From Roseivirga sp. UBA6061 (lineage in GTDB: Bacteria > Bacteroidota > Bacteroidia > Cytophagales > Cyclobacteriaceae): a stretch of DNA of 64,000 bases. Of the stretch, positions 7,568 to 16,702 are shown in pieces. Both the position numbers and the translations under genes were made by a program. Within the stretch, counting starts at the first letter, position 1; each line of letters begins with the position of its first letter. The stretch lies in assembly GCA_002427745.1 (NCBI GenBank), contig DIYF01000014.1, positions 62,001 to 126,000 of the forward strand, in the 5' to 3' direction. The notes beneath the pieces are model-generated. The model was not told where the DNA came from, searched no databases, and saw nothing but the letters and a program-made list of their open reading frames with translations.

Positions 7568-9367
7568 TTAGTCAATAATTTGAATTCCCATTTTCTGCAT
7601 CAGCTTCGTAGCATTAAAGCTCTTACAGATGCCTTCTGTAAGGGTATAATCAAAGATGATTTCATCTCCTTTAATCACACTGTTAAAGCTGTAGTTCTTC
7701 ACTCCCTGAAGCTCGTTGGTAATGTTACCAAGGCCTATATCGTGCGTGGAAACGAAACCAAAGGCCTCGGCTTTGTTGAGCTGACGTATCAGGGCAATCG
7801 CTCCCTTATGGCGATCTTCTGAATTGGTGCCCTTGAGTACCTCATCTACCATAAAAAGAACAGGTATACTACCGTCTATTGACTCTATCATCTGTCTGAG
7901 TCTTTTGAGTTCAGCATAGAAGGAAGACACGCTTTCTTCCAGGTCGTCCTGAGTGCGCATGCTGGTGAACACTTTCAGGTTTGATACTGTAAATTGCGTG
8001 GCACATACCGGAGCACCCATCAGACCCAGAACGGCATTGACCCCTACGGTGCGGAGAAATGTACTTTTTCCACTCATATTAGAGCCGGTGATCAGGCAAA
8101 TGCCTCCTTTACCTGAGAAGTCAAAGGTGTTATTGACCCTGGATGATTCTTTGATCATCGGGTGGCCTACGCCCTGACCATCGATGGTAAAGGGAACCTC
8201 ACTGATAGTGGGAAATGCATAATCAGGTTTGGCAAAATGAAAGCCCGCAAGGCTTGCCAGGCATTCAAGCTCACCTATGGCCTCAAACCAGGGTTCGATA
8301 TCAGCTTTTGTATTTTCCTTCCATTTTTCTGCCTGTAGCACCCAGTAGACATCTATGATAAAGAGCAGATTGAAAATATGGTACATCATATTGGCCCGGT
8401 TGTGCAGGTTATCCAAAATGAATTGTAGCTGCTTTATCACTTTCGATGCCTTGATCTGGTCATGTACAAATTTCTCTTTCAGGCCGTTGAGATAGGGAGA
8501 GTCAAAGCTTTCGTCTTCTATCATGCTGATCTGAGCCTCGTAGGCCTTGAGGGCTGCATTGCTGCTGATGGTCTTCTCAAAGATATATTTGGCCCGGTTG
8601 AAAATCGTTCCGAGTATCACCATGTTGACCACGATCAGTAACAGGGGAATACCACTGGCAATGGTGCCGGTAATGGCCAGTATAAGGGCTGCCAAAGTAG
8701 CCAGGGGCATTATCAGCAGTGCTGACTTGTAGAGGCTGGCTCCTTTTGTGTCGTTATCTTCCCTGATCCAGTCAAAGAGGTATTTGGTTTCTGCTTTTTC
8801 TCCTTCTGCTCCGCGCCCATGAGCCTGAAGCCGTTGTCGCCAGTCAAGCTTAGGTCCCAGCTCTTTAACTGCCTCATGTCGCTGGAGAATGGCCTGTTTG
8901 GGAGCGGGCTTGCTCAGCCATTTGGCCAGTAAGTTCCTGCCAAAGGTGGTAGAAGTCCGGTTAATAAGCTGAAAGAGAGAGTGCTTACCAAAAACATCAA
9001 GGTCGATATGATAATTGTGGGTAGGGGTTACGAACTCTGCTCCCTGATCGAAGCCATTGTAATTTCCTTTCAGTCTTTGAAGCTCCTCCTGGTTGATGCG
9101 AGCCAGTTCTTCATTAAACCTCTGTTCGGTTTTTACCTTCTGGTGTCTCTTTAACAGTACGAGAAAACCAACCAGAAAAACCACGATAAAGAAGCCTATA
9201 CCTTCTGAAAGCTTGTTATCGGCCATAATGACTACTCCGGCAATACAGGCAAAAAAGAAGAGTACCCGGCCCCAGGCATATTGGGTAGAAAGCTTCTTTA
9301 ACTGCAGGTTCCTGCTTTGAAAATTATCGAATCGTTGCTGAAATTGTTCTTGGATAGAATGGTTCAC
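7568..9367 (-). CDS. Membrane-anchored MutS-family ATPase
   Basis: 599 residues. The C-terminal half is a MutS ATPase: Walker A GSNMSGKST at 428-436, Walker B VLFMVDEVLKGTN at 503-515 and the STHD motif at 540-543. The middle resembles the MutS core/lever helices. The mismatch-binding domain of MutS and the Smr nuclease of MutS2 are absent. There are two hydrophobic hairpins instead, at about 32-48/57-72 and 214-235/238-253, so the protein should sit in the inner membrane. The family is common in Bacteroidota and often labelled mismatch repair, but nothing in it shows mismatch recognition. Its role is unknown. Confidence 0.85.
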   Translation of the reverse strand: MNHSIQEQFQQRFDNFQSRNLQLKKLSTQYAWGRVLFFFACIAGVVIMADNKLSEGIGFFIVVFLVGFLVLLKRHQKVKTEQRFNEELARINQEELQRLKGNYNGFDQGAEFVTPTHNYHIDLDVFGKHSLFQLINRTSTTFGRNLLAKWLSKPAPKQAILQRHEAVKELGPKLDWRQRLQAHGRGAEGEKAETKYLFDWIREDNDTKGASLYKSALLIMPLATLAALILAITGTIASGIPLLLIVVNMVILGTIFNRAKYIFEKTISSNAALKAYEAQISMIEDESFDSPYLNGLKEKFVHDQIKASKVIKQLQFILDNLHNRANMMYHIFNLLFIIDVYWVLQAEKWKENTKADIEPWFEAIGELECLASLAGFHFAKPDYAFPTISEVPFTIDGQGVGHPMIKESSRVNNTFDFSGKGGICLITGSNMSGKSTFLRTVGVNAVLGLMGAPVCATQFTVSNLKVFTSMRTQDDLEESVSSFYAELKRLRQMIESIDGSIPVLFMVDEVLKGTNSEDRHKGAIALIRQLNKAEAFGFVSTHDIGLGNITNELQGVKNYSFNSVIKGDEIIFDYTLTEGICKSFNATKLMQKMGIQIID

Positions 9368-9535
9368 CGAGGCCTCTTTTAATATTACACTCCCTCTGCT
9401 TACGCAAAAATTGCTGCATAGATATAAGAATTTTTCTGAATGCCGGCTATCCTGTCAATAGTCAAAGGAGTGGGATTGATTTTTACATTTTCTTTTTATC
9501 TTCAAAGCTCACTCGACTACCTACTAACGAATTAA

Positions 9536-10108
9536 GTGTCAAAAGAAGAAAGTCAGTTACTGACGGCATTTTCCAAAGGAGACAAGCGTGCATTTGAGAA
9601 GCTCTTCCATGAGCACTATGATGCTACATGCCGTTACGTTATGCGCGTAATCCGCGATAGCGATACCACAGAGGAGATTGTACAATCGACCTTCGTAAAC
9701 CTGTGGGAAAAAAGAGAACTGATCAGAGCCGATATCAGCTTCAAATCTTACCTTTTTCGTTCTGCCTACAATACTGCGCTCAACTACATCAAGCATCAGA
9801 AGGTGGTTTCAAATTATGTAGCGCGTAAGCAGGAAAAAATAGAGGTCGCCCAGTGGGACTATGTGAGCCATCAACCCGATTTTGAGCTGCAAAAGAAGAT
9901 TGCCGATGCGATTAATGAGCTGCCGCCTCAGTGTCAGAAGGTGTTCAGGCTTAGCCGGGAGGAGGGCCTGAAGTACCATGAAATTGCCGATGAGCTGGGC
10001 ATCTCCAAAAAGACGGTAGAGGTACATATGGGTAAAGCACTGAAGATGCTCAGGGTAAGGCTCAAAGATTATTTAATGTTTTTTTTGCCCTTAGTGGTTT
10101 TTATGTAG
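9536..10108 (+). CDS. RNA polymerase ECF sigma factor (FecI-like)
   Basis: 190 residues starting with GTG at 9536. Region 2 includes FEKLFHEHYDATCRYVMRV and EEIVQSTFVNLWEKRE; region 4 is an HTH with LPPQCQKVFRLSREEGLKYHEIADELGISKKTVEVHM. The C-terminus ends in a short hydrophobic tail (LMFFLPLVVFM). The 63-bp-distant FecR-type gene and the following STN-domain gene make this a cell-surface signalling sigma factor. In such systems the sigma is held by the FecR protein until an outer-membrane partner signals. Confidence 0.93.
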   Translation: MSKEESQLLTAFSKGDKRAFEKLFHEHYDATCRYVMRVIRDSDTTEEIVQSTFVNLWEKRELIRADISFKSYLFRSAYNTALNYIKHQKVVSNYVARKQEKIEVAQWDYVSHQPDFELQKKIADAINELPPQCQKVFRLSREEGLKYHEIADELGISKKTVEVHMGKALKMLRVRLKDYLMFFLPLVVFM

Positions 10109-10171
10109 GGGTAATGGGGGTGAAGGTTGTTACTTTTACGCAGAGAAAATAAGAGAGGAGAATAAGAGATC

Positions 10172-11248
10172 ATGGAAGAGTTGATGGCCAGGTATCTGGC
10201 TGATGAGCTAGATGAGAAAGAAAGAACTGATTTTGAATCACAATTGATTCAAAATGAGGATTTTAGCCTTGAGTTCGAGGCGTATATGAATGCGTGGGCG
10301 TTAAACGAACCACAGCAGGCACAGTCTTTTGATGCCACTTCAGCCTGGATGGCGGTTAGCCAGCAGATCACGAATGAAAGTGAGCCTGTGATGGAGGTGA
10401 TGCGAGAGAAAATCACTGAGGCCAACGAAAATTCTGAAAAAAATAACGACACCCCGGTCATTAGCCTAAACGAAAATGCTGACAGAAGGAACGGTTTCAG
10501 CTTCCTCAAAATTGCAGCAACCTTACTGATACTGGCAGTTGGAGGTTACTTGGCCATAAACGGAATTAGCAGTGGCTCAGATCAGGTAGGACTGACCGAG
10601 CGTGTATCAGCTGAAACCGGTATGGATGAGTTTGAGCTTCCTGACGGTACATTAGTGAAATTAAATGCCAGCTCTAAACTGGTTTACGATAAGAACTTCG
10701 GTATTGATAACAGAAATGTGACCCTGCTGGGAGAGGCCGATTTTGATGTCACCCGCAATGAGGATTTGCCATTTATTATAGAGGCCGGCCAAAGTAAGGT
10801 AGAAGTGCTGGGTACAAGTTTTGACGTAGCAGCTTACCCTGGTATGGAAGTGAAACTGGTGGTTACAGAAGGAACGGTGTCCTTTTCTTCCTTAAAGAAT
10901 GAAGCCGTGAAAGAAATTCTTACCAAAGGGCAGCAGGCTGTGATAGATGTTGCCGGAGAGTCTATTGAGGTATCAGAGGTGGTAAACGACAATTTCAAAA
11001 GCTGGTGGACCAGAGAATTTGAATTTGTAGATGCGCCATTATATGAGATTTTCGAGCGACTTGAAAGAACCTACTGGGTAGAAATCGATTACCCTGAGTC
11101 AATGAAAGACTGCCGCTGGACGCATTATAACAACAAAGACTTCACTATTCAGAATGTTTTTGAGCTGTTCCAGGGCTCCTTTACCTCAGTTTCATACGAG
11201 ATAAAAGAAAGCAAAATAAAATTGGAGGGAACCGCATGCGCTAAGTAA
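10172..11248 (+). CDS. FecR-family anti-sigma factor
   Basis: 358 residues. The N-terminal cytoplasmic part (1-110, LMARYLADELDEKER) should bind the sigma factor. One TM helix lies at about 111-129 (FLKIAATLLILAVGGYLAI). The FecR domain lies at about 145-245 (DEFELPDGTLVKLNASSKL, VEVLGTSFDVAAY), and a DUF4974-like C-terminal domain at about 285-355 (APLYEIFERLERTYWVEIDY). The family senses the N-terminal signalling domain of an outer-membrane receptor across the periplasm. The next gene starts 8 bp downstream and supplies an STN domain, the usual interaction partner. Confidence 0.93.
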   Translation: MEELMARYLADELDEKERTDFESQLIQNEDFSLEFEAYMNAWALNEPQQAQSFDATSAWMAVSQQITNESEPVMEVMREKITEANENSEKNNDTPVISLNENADRRNGFSFLKIAATLLILAVGGYLAINGISSGSDQVGLTERVSAETGMDEFELPDGTLVKLNASSKLVYDKNFGIDNRNVTLLGEADFDVTRNEDLPFIIEAGQSKVEVLGTSFDVAAYPGMEVKLVVTEGTVSFSSLKNEAVKEILTKGQQAVIDVAGESIEVSEVVNDNFKSWWTREFEFVDAPLYEIFERLERTYWVEIDYPESMKDCRWTHYNNKDFTIQNVFELFQGSFTSVSYEIKESKIKLEGTACAK

Positions 11249-11256
11249 ATTGGCGA

Positions 11257-12732
11257 ATGCTCAGGAAATGTTTTGTTTCCATCCTAACATTTTGGTGCCT
11301 ACATTCTTTCGCACAGGTTGAACAATCTTCAATCTTAGACAGGAAAATTTCCATAACTTTTAGTAATGTGTCATTGCCTGCTGCTCTGAGGCAGTTAAAT
11401 AAGCAGGCAAAGGTGCTTTTTTCCTATAACAGTCATATTATTCCGAGAGGGGATAAGATTATCAGTTCATACCAGAATGAGAGCCTTCGGCAAATTCTGG
11501 ATGATCTTTTTGTGGGGGCTGATCTTTACTACAAAGAGCTGAATGGAAACATCCTGATCAACAAACGCGCCTTTACTGACAGAGTGCTGAGAGGGAAGGT
11601 TGTGGAGAGTGAGGGTAAATCCCCTTTGCCCTTTGCTAATGTCTTTATCGATAATAGTATACTGGGAGCCCCCACGGAGGTAGATGGCAGCTTTGTGATC
11701 AATCATATTCCTGAAGATACTTTTGACCTGGTGGTGTCATACCTGGGGTATGAACCCAAAATGATTCCATACGCATACGATCCGCAGAATCCCGACAGAG
11801 AGCTCTTAATTGAGTTGACAGTTGACCCCAAGCAGCTCGAACCTGTTATTGTAAAGTATGAGAAGCCAAAGAAAAGAGAAAGAAGAGACAGGAAGCTTCT
11901 GCAGCGCTTTGTTACAGAATTTTTGGGACAGGGAGATAACTCTAAGAAGTGTCGGATTGTGAATCCTCAGGTATTTGAGGTCATAGAGCTTAACTCTCCA
12001 AACAGTTATAAAGTAACTGCAGATGAGCCTGTATACATTGAAAACCGTGCCTTGGGCTACAGGGTCACTTTTTACCTGGAAGAATTCACTTTTCTGAACG
12101 GGGCTCAATCGACCAAAGGCAGGGCCAAGTTTGAAGAGCTGGAGCCAAAATCGAGAAAGCAGAACAGGCAATGGGATAATGCCCGGGAGCTGGCGTATCG
12201 TGGCTCTCTGCCTCATTTTTTGCATTCACTTATTGAAGATGACCTGGAAGATGAGGGCTTTCAGGTAAACACCATACAGTTCGATTCGGTCACTTCTGAA
12301 TACTTTTCCACGACACACTATGGGGCTAATCTGGAGGAGGTGCTCAGTCTTGAGAAAATCGAAAGAACCAATAAGTATTTACTCAAAACGAATTCCGATA
12401 TAGAAGTCACTTATAAGAATGAGTTTGAAGATTCTGACTATGTGAAGCGTTTCAGAAGCAAATCAAAACACCTTACCTACAAGTACACTGATCGCAAGTC
12501 TATTTCAAGAGTAAAGCTTGGAGATAACCAAAGCCTGAGTTCTGATATTAACAACTTTGAATTGTCTTCCCTGCAGCTCTTCCAGACCTCCGTAATACTC
12601 TTCAATAAGAGAGAGACTATCATCAACTATCCGGGCACCTTCAATGATGAGAATGATGTGAGATATCTGGGCTGGTGGAACTGGGGAGGTGTATCAGAGA
12701 TACTCCCGTTTTACTACGATCCAGATAACTAG
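11257..12732 (+). CDS. STN plus carboxypeptidase-regulatory-like domain protein without a TonB barrel
   Basis: 491 residues. A signal peptide (1-19) is followed by an STN (secretin/TonB short N-terminal) domain at about 28-104 (ALRQLNKQAKVLFSYNSHII). A CarboxypepD_reg-like beta-sandwich lies at about 111-190 (LRGKVVESEGKSPLPFANVF, VSYLGYEPK), and then an uncharacterised module begins with RRDRKLLQRFVTEFLG and includes IENRALGYRVTFYLEEF and GRAKFEELEPKSR. The plug and beta-barrel of TonB receptors, where STN domains usually sit, are missing. Its position right after fecI/fecR suggests that it is either the signal input for FecR or a regulated envelope protein. It converges with feoB and overlaps its stop by 4 bp. 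Confidence 0.75.
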   Translation: MLRKCFVSILTFWCLHSFAQVEQSSILDRKISITFSNVSLPAALRQLNKQAKVLFSYNSHIIPRGDKIISSYQNESLRQILDDLFVGADLYYKELNGNILINKRAFTDRVLRGKVVESEGKSPLPFANVFIDNSILGAPTEVDGSFVINHIPEDTFDLVVSYLGYEPKMIPYAYDPQNPDRELLIELTVDPKQLEPVIVKYEKPKKRERRDRKLLQRFVTEFLGQGDNSKKCRIVNPQVFEVIELNSPNSYKVTADEPVYIENRALGYRVTFYLEEFTFLNGAQSTKGRAKFEELEPKSRKQNRQWDNARELAYRGSLPHFLHSLIEDDLEDEGFQVNTIQFDSVTSEYFSTTHYGANLEEVLSLEKIERTNKYLLKTNSDIEVTYKNEFEDSDYVKRFRSKSKHLTYKYTDRKSISRVKLGDNQSLSSDINNFELSSLQLFQTSVILFNKRETIINYPGTFNDENDVRYLGWWNWGGVSEILPFYYDPDN

Positions 12733-14840
12733 CTGAAAATCTGAAAAGTGATCAGGGCTGAGATGTAGGCAACAGCTGTCATATAGGCCATTTGTATCAT
12801 GGGCCATTTCCAACCCTTCGTTTCGCGATATACAATAGCCAGCGTGCTCATGCATTGCATGGCAAAGGCATAAAATACCATCAGGGAAAAGCCCACAGCC
12901 TGCGTGTAAACAGGTTGACCCGTTTCGGGGTTTCGTTCCTGTCTCAATCTCTCACGTATGGTGGCTTCTTCTTCATCGCTGGCACCAATGCTGTAAATAG
13001 TAGACATAGTACCTACAAACACCTCTCTTGCTGCAAATGAAGTGATGAGTGCAATGCCAATCTTCCAGTCATACCCAAGGGGTTTAATCACAGGCTCAAT
13101 GGTTTTGCCAAAAGCTCCTGCAAAAGAATGCTCAAGCTTATAGGAGTTCAGGGCTATCTCATATTCGCGCTCTGAATAGTTCTGGCCAAGGGAAGCCTTT
13201 ACATGTTCTTCAGCATTGTTAAACTCGTCTCCCATGCCATAGGAGGCAAGCACCCAGAGAATGATGGAGATGGCAATAATTACCTTTCCTGCTTCAAAAG
13301 TGAAAGTCTTTGACTTTTCATAAATAGTGAGTAACACGTTTTTCCACTGTGGAAGCTTGTAGCCAGGCAATTCCATCACGAAGTATCCCCGCTGTTTTGT
13401 CTTCAGAATGAACTTCATGGCCAGAGCCGACAGAATGGCCGCCAGAAAACCCAGCAGGTAAAGCCCCATTAATACGAGCCCCTGAAGGTTAAAGAAACCA
13501 AAGACATATTCTTCGGGTACTACCAGGCCTATCAGTATGGTGTAAACCGGAAGCCTTGCCGAGCAACTCATAAAAGGCGTTACGAAGATGGTGATCAGCC
13601 GGTCTTTCCAGCCATCAATACTTCGGGTAGCCATAATGGCTGGTATGGCGCAGGCCATCCCTGAAATAAGAGGTACCACACTTTTTCCGTTCAGCCCGAC
13701 AGCACGCATCAGTTTATCCATCAGGAAAACGGCTCTGGACATATAGCCCGATTCCTCAAGTAGAGAGATAAAGGTAAAAAGGATAGCGATCTGGGGTATA
13801 AAAACCAGTACCCCTGCGAGCCCCGAAACAATACCATCAGTGATGAGGTCATTGACTACTCCCTCGGGCAAAACGCCTTTAAGCCATTCAGTAACCGAAG
13901 CAAAGGAATTTTCGATAAGGTCCATCGGCCATTCCGACCAGGCGAAAATTGACTGAAAGATCAGCATCAACAAGGCGAAGAAAATCAAATAGCCAAAAAC
14001 CTTGTGGGTAACAATCCGGTCGATCTTCTGAGTCAACGAGGCAACACCGGTAACAGGGCTGGTAACGTTGCGATTGATGATGTCCGAAATATGCTTATAT
14101 CTGCCTAAAGTTTCTTCTGACTGAGTATGGTTATGATCAAAGCCATACTTGTTCCTGAGATCGCTGATAGCCGTTTTTTCCTCTTCACTCAGAAACTTAA
14201 GGTGGTCGGATTGTTGGGCAAACTGGAAGGCTGCATAGTTATTCTCCAGGTCAAATTTTTTCGATATCCTGCTGATCACTTCTGTGGCCAGTGGCTCTAC
14301 TTCGTAGAAAGGTCTTTTTGATTTTGCCTGAGTTTGCCCAATGGCTTCTTTCAGGGCATCAAGCCCCTCACCTGAGTGTGAGTTGGTGGTGACAATCTTT
14401 ACACCTAAATCTATGCCCAGTGCTCTGAGATCAATTTTGAGGTTACGCTTGTCAGCAATATCGATCATATTCAGCACCAGAATAATGGGGATGCCGAGAT
14501 CTCGAATCTGAGTGAAGAGCAGTAGGTTTCGCTTCAGGTTAGAGGCATCGGCTACTACAATTACTTTGTCAGGGTGCTGTGGATGGCTTTTATTCAGTAA
14601 AACTTCCTGTACTATCTGCTCATCCAGTGTTTTGGGGTAAATACTGTAGGTACCCGGCAGGTCAACGATTTCTACTGAAGTTCCTGCGGAGAGTTTGCAG
14701 GTACCTGACTTTTTATCCACCGTAACTCCCGGGAAATTGCCCGTTTTTTGTTTGAGTCCTGTGAGGAGGTTGAAAAGTGTGGTTTTACCTGAGTTGGGGT
14801 TCCCGATCAGTGCTACTCTCATTCCCTGTTTCTCCGCCAT
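12729..14840 (-). CDS. feoB: Ferrous iron transporter FeoB
   Basis: 703 residues. An N-terminal G domain has G1 GNPNSGKTTLFN, G3 DLPGTYS and G4 LNMID. The membrane part contains two Gate-like repeats (VFIPQIAILFTFISLLEESGYMSRA and the later FVGTMSTIYSIG region). The conserved cysteine motif ISGMACAIPAIMATR is present. FeoB moves Fe2+ across the inner membrane. feoA starts three bases away on the upstream side, giving the standard feoAB pair. Length and motifs are normal. Confidence 0.97.
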   Translation of the reverse strand: MAEKQGMRVALIGNPNSGKTTLFNLLTGLKQKTGNFPGVTVDKKSGTCKLSAGTSVEIVDLPGTYSIYPKTLDEQIVQEVLLNKSHPQHPDKVIVVADASNLKRNLLLFTQIRDLGIPIILVLNMIDIADKRNLKIDLRALGIDLGVKIVTTNSHSGEGLDALKEAIGQTQAKSKRPFYEVEPLATEVISRISKKFDLENNYAAFQFAQQSDHLKFLSEEEKTAISDLRNKYGFDHNHTQSEETLGRYKHISDIINRNVTSPVTGVASLTQKIDRIVTHKVFGYLIFFALLMLIFQSIFAWSEWPMDLIENSFASVTEWLKGVLPEGVVNDLITDGIVSGLAGVLVFIPQIAILFTFISLLEESGYMSRAVFLMDKLMRAVGLNGKSVVPLISGMACAIPAIMATRSIDGWKDRLITIFVTPFMSCSARLPVYTILIGLVVPEEYVFGFFNLQGLVLMGLYLLGFLAAILSALAMKFILKTKQRGYFVMELPGYKLPQWKNVLLTIYEKSKTFTFEAGKVIIAISIILWVLASYGMGDEFNNAEEHVKASLGQNYSEREYEIALNSYKLEHSFAGAFGKTIEPVIKPLGYDWKIGIALITSFAAREVFVGTMSTIYSIGASDEEEATIRERLRQERNPETGQPVYTQAVGFSLMVFYAFAMQCMSTLAIVYRETKGWKWPMIQMAYMTAVAYISALITFQIFS

Positions 14841-14843
14841 TGT

Positions 14844-15065
14844 CTAGCCCTCTATCTTTATACTCAGAGCCTCTTCTTTTCTCAGCGAAAGCTGATAGCC
14901 CGCTACACTGATGGCGATCGGGTCGCCCAGAGGAGCAATCAGCTCTACCGACACTTCAGTGCCCGGCAGGCATCCCATTTCCATTAATTTCACGGCTAAG
15001 GTATCGTCTGTAAAGCCCGAAATGATACCTTTTTGATTGATTTTCAGCTCGGACAGTGTTTTCAA
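14844..15065 (-). CDS. feoA: FeoA-domain protein
   Basis: 73 residues forming one SH3-like FeoA domain: KGIISGFTDDTLAVKLMEMG then CLPGTEVSVELIAPLGDPIAI and ending SLRKEEALSIKIEG. FeoA is a small cytoplasmic partner of FeoB needed for iron uptake. It is first in the feoAB unit, with 3 bp to feoB. The 76-bp leader region upstream carries a 9-bp inverted repeat. Confidence 0.95.
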   Translation of the reverse strand: MKTLSELKINQKGIISGFTDDTLAVKLMEMGCLPGTEVSVELIAPLGDPIAISVAGYQLSLRKEEALSIKIEG

Positions 15066-15076
15066 GAGGTTCCTTA

Positions 15077-15125
15077 TTTAGATCGATTATAAATTGCCGC
15101 AAGATAGCAGAGCATCCGATCTAAA
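15077..15125 (-). promoter_or_regulatory. Inverted repeat upstream of feoAB
   Basis: TTTAGATCG at 15077-15085 is exactly mirrored by CGATCTAAA at 15117-15125, with a 31-bp spacer, just upstream of the feoA start at 15065. The left arm continues into GATTATAAAT. Iron-responsive repressors (Fur or DtxR) would be the natural binders upstream of feoAB, but the sequence does not match a motif I can name with confidence. Confidence 0.35.
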
Positions 15126-15141
15126 CAAAACCGGTCATCAC

Positions 15142-16482
15142 CTAATCCTCTTCGGGAGACAAAATCCATGATGAATGTCTGAGGGGTTGCCATTTGACGC
15201 TCGTGAGGTCTACCTCCGGGTCAATGATAGGGTGACTTTTGCCACCATTCAGACTTATGCTGGTATCAACCTTTATCTGGACAGAGTCCAGTCCCTGTTC
15301 CTGGTAGTGCTTTTGTAAATATTGGGCAAACTGCCAGATCATATCGGGTTTGGAAGAAACCGCTCCCCTTTGGCCCGGGCTGAGAAACTTTGTTTTATCT
15401 ACCACCCAGGTGGAGTCTGTTCCGGGATGGAAGGCTTTGAAGGTAGATCGGCCATATTTGGTTCGGAGCATCATGCGCCATGAGAGCCGGTGACCTTCTT
15501 CTGTCCAGAAGGCATTGCCCTTGAACCAATAGTGACGCAGGGGGGCTAGAATTTGAATGATAAAGTAAATGCCGAAACCTACCGCTACAAAACGTCTTCT
15601 GGCAGTAAGCTGCGTCATGTCGCGCTGTACGGTTACCACAGGTTTTCGCTTGAAAAAGCGCTTTCTGATAGTCTCGGGCTCAAAAAAGAGAACGCACATG
15701 CCAATCATGAGGTATGGAAAAATACCTATTTGAAAGACTGCCGAATTGAACAGGTGGAATCCAAGAGACAGCGTAAAACCCAGCCATCTCGTTCTTTTCC
15801 AAAGCAGGAGGTACACTATCAGCAGGTCAAAGAGAATGCCTCCATATACCACCATTCTTTGTAAAGTTTCGCCCTGCAGTAAATTTCCTATAAGCGGGTA
15901 GTTTCTTTTTCCCGCGAAAGAGAGAGCGATAAAATCTCCTTCGAGCCAGCCGGGATATAGTTTGTTCAGCGCGGCATAGGTGAATACAATCCAGAGCTGA
16001 ATCTTAAATATACTCAGGCACCATCTCGGACAGGTCATACCAACTACAGCGTTTTTTCTCCTGGCATCAAGCGATGCATAAGCATGGGCCGGTACAATCA
16101 GCATGAAAAGGCAGAGTAGTATCAGCAGGTAGTAGTGGTTGTTATAATGTGATTTCTGCATCCAGTAAGACAGCGTCCACATAATGGTAAATACAGAAAG
16201 GCTAAAGCGGTAATAGAAGCCAATGGCGATGGCCACTCCACAGAGTGCCATGACACTGTAGTAGTAATACATGCCTGATCCCGGCAGCGGTTGCAGCCAC
16301 TCAAAACCAATCAGGGAGAAAGTAAATTCCGGCTCTACAAGAGTACGTTTTACCCACCCTGTGACGATGGCTCCCAGGCTTTCGGCAAAAACAAGAAAAC
16401 CAAAAATCATCCTGAACAATACCAATGAGGCATTGTCAACCTCCTGAAACTGGTTCTGGATAATGCGTACACTCGTTTTCAT
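15142..16482 (-). CDS. HTTM-domain membrane protein (vitamin K-dependent carboxylase-like)
   Basis: 446 residues with about six to eight TM helices in the first 310 (for example YYYYSVMALCGVAIAIGFYY, YYLLILLCLFMLIVPAHAYA) and a soluble C-terminal part with FKGNAFWTEEGHRLSWRMML and WQFAQYLQKHYQEQG. This matches the HTTM family, related to eukaryotic gamma-glutamyl carboxylase. Bacterial members have no agreed function. It is transcribed toward feoA with a 76-bp gap and divergent from the small gene at 16541. Confidence 0.8.
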   Translation of the reverse strand: MKTSVRIIQNQFQEVDNASLVLFRMIFGFLVFAESLGAIVTGWVKRTLVEPEFTFSLIGFEWLQPLPGSGMYYYYSVMALCGVAIAIGFYYRFSLSVFTIMWTLSYWMQKSHYNNHYYLLILLCLFMLIVPAHAYASLDARRKNAVVGMTCPRWCLSIFKIQLWIVFTYAALNKLYPGWLEGDFIALSFAGKRNYPLIGNLLQGETLQRMVVYGGILFDLLIVYLLLWKRTRWLGFTLSLGFHLFNSAVFQIGIFPYLMIGMCVLFFEPETIRKRFFKRKPVVTVQRDMTQLTARRRFVAVGFGIYFIIQILAPLRHYWFKGNAFWTEEGHRLSWRMMLRTKYGRSTFKAFHPGTDSTWVVDKTKFLSPGQRGAVSSKPDMIWQFAQYLQKHYQEQGLDSVQIKVDTSISLNGGKSHPIIDPEVDLTSVKWQPLRHSSWILSPEED

Positions 16483-16540
16483 GACTGCCTGAAAGTAACT
16501 AAAAACGGAATTTTCTCATCGAAATATTTGTTATTGCTGC

Positions 16541-16702
16541 ATGCCGGATGAAAAGAAGAAATCGGATAAACCAGAGGTGCAGAAAATCAAGGAGCCTGAG
16601 AAGCTAAAGGAATCAGCGGCAGAAAGCCGGGAAGATGATTTTGACTTTGGAGGCATACCCTCTGAGGTTTCGTTCAGCCGCAACCTGGGCTGCGGTGGTT
16701 GA
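16541..16702 (+). CDS. 53-residue protein with conserved-looking C-terminal FGGIP..RNLGCGG
   Basis: ATG at 16541 to TGA at 16700-16702. The N-terminal 30 residues are Lys/Glu-rich and likely disordered (PDEKKKSDKPEVQKIKEPEK); the C-terminus is DFDFGGIPSEVSFSRNLGCGG. The acidic-then-FGG and final LGCGG pattern looks like a short conserved motif. No signal peptide or TM segment is seen. The stop abuts the stop of the convergent murF-alr gene (16703), and the start is 58 bp from the divergent HTTM gene. The function is unknown; the single Cys near the end is a candidate functional residue. Confidence 0.6.
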   Translation: MPDEKKKSDKPEVQKIKEPEKLKESAAESREDDFDFGGIPSEVSFSRNLGCGG

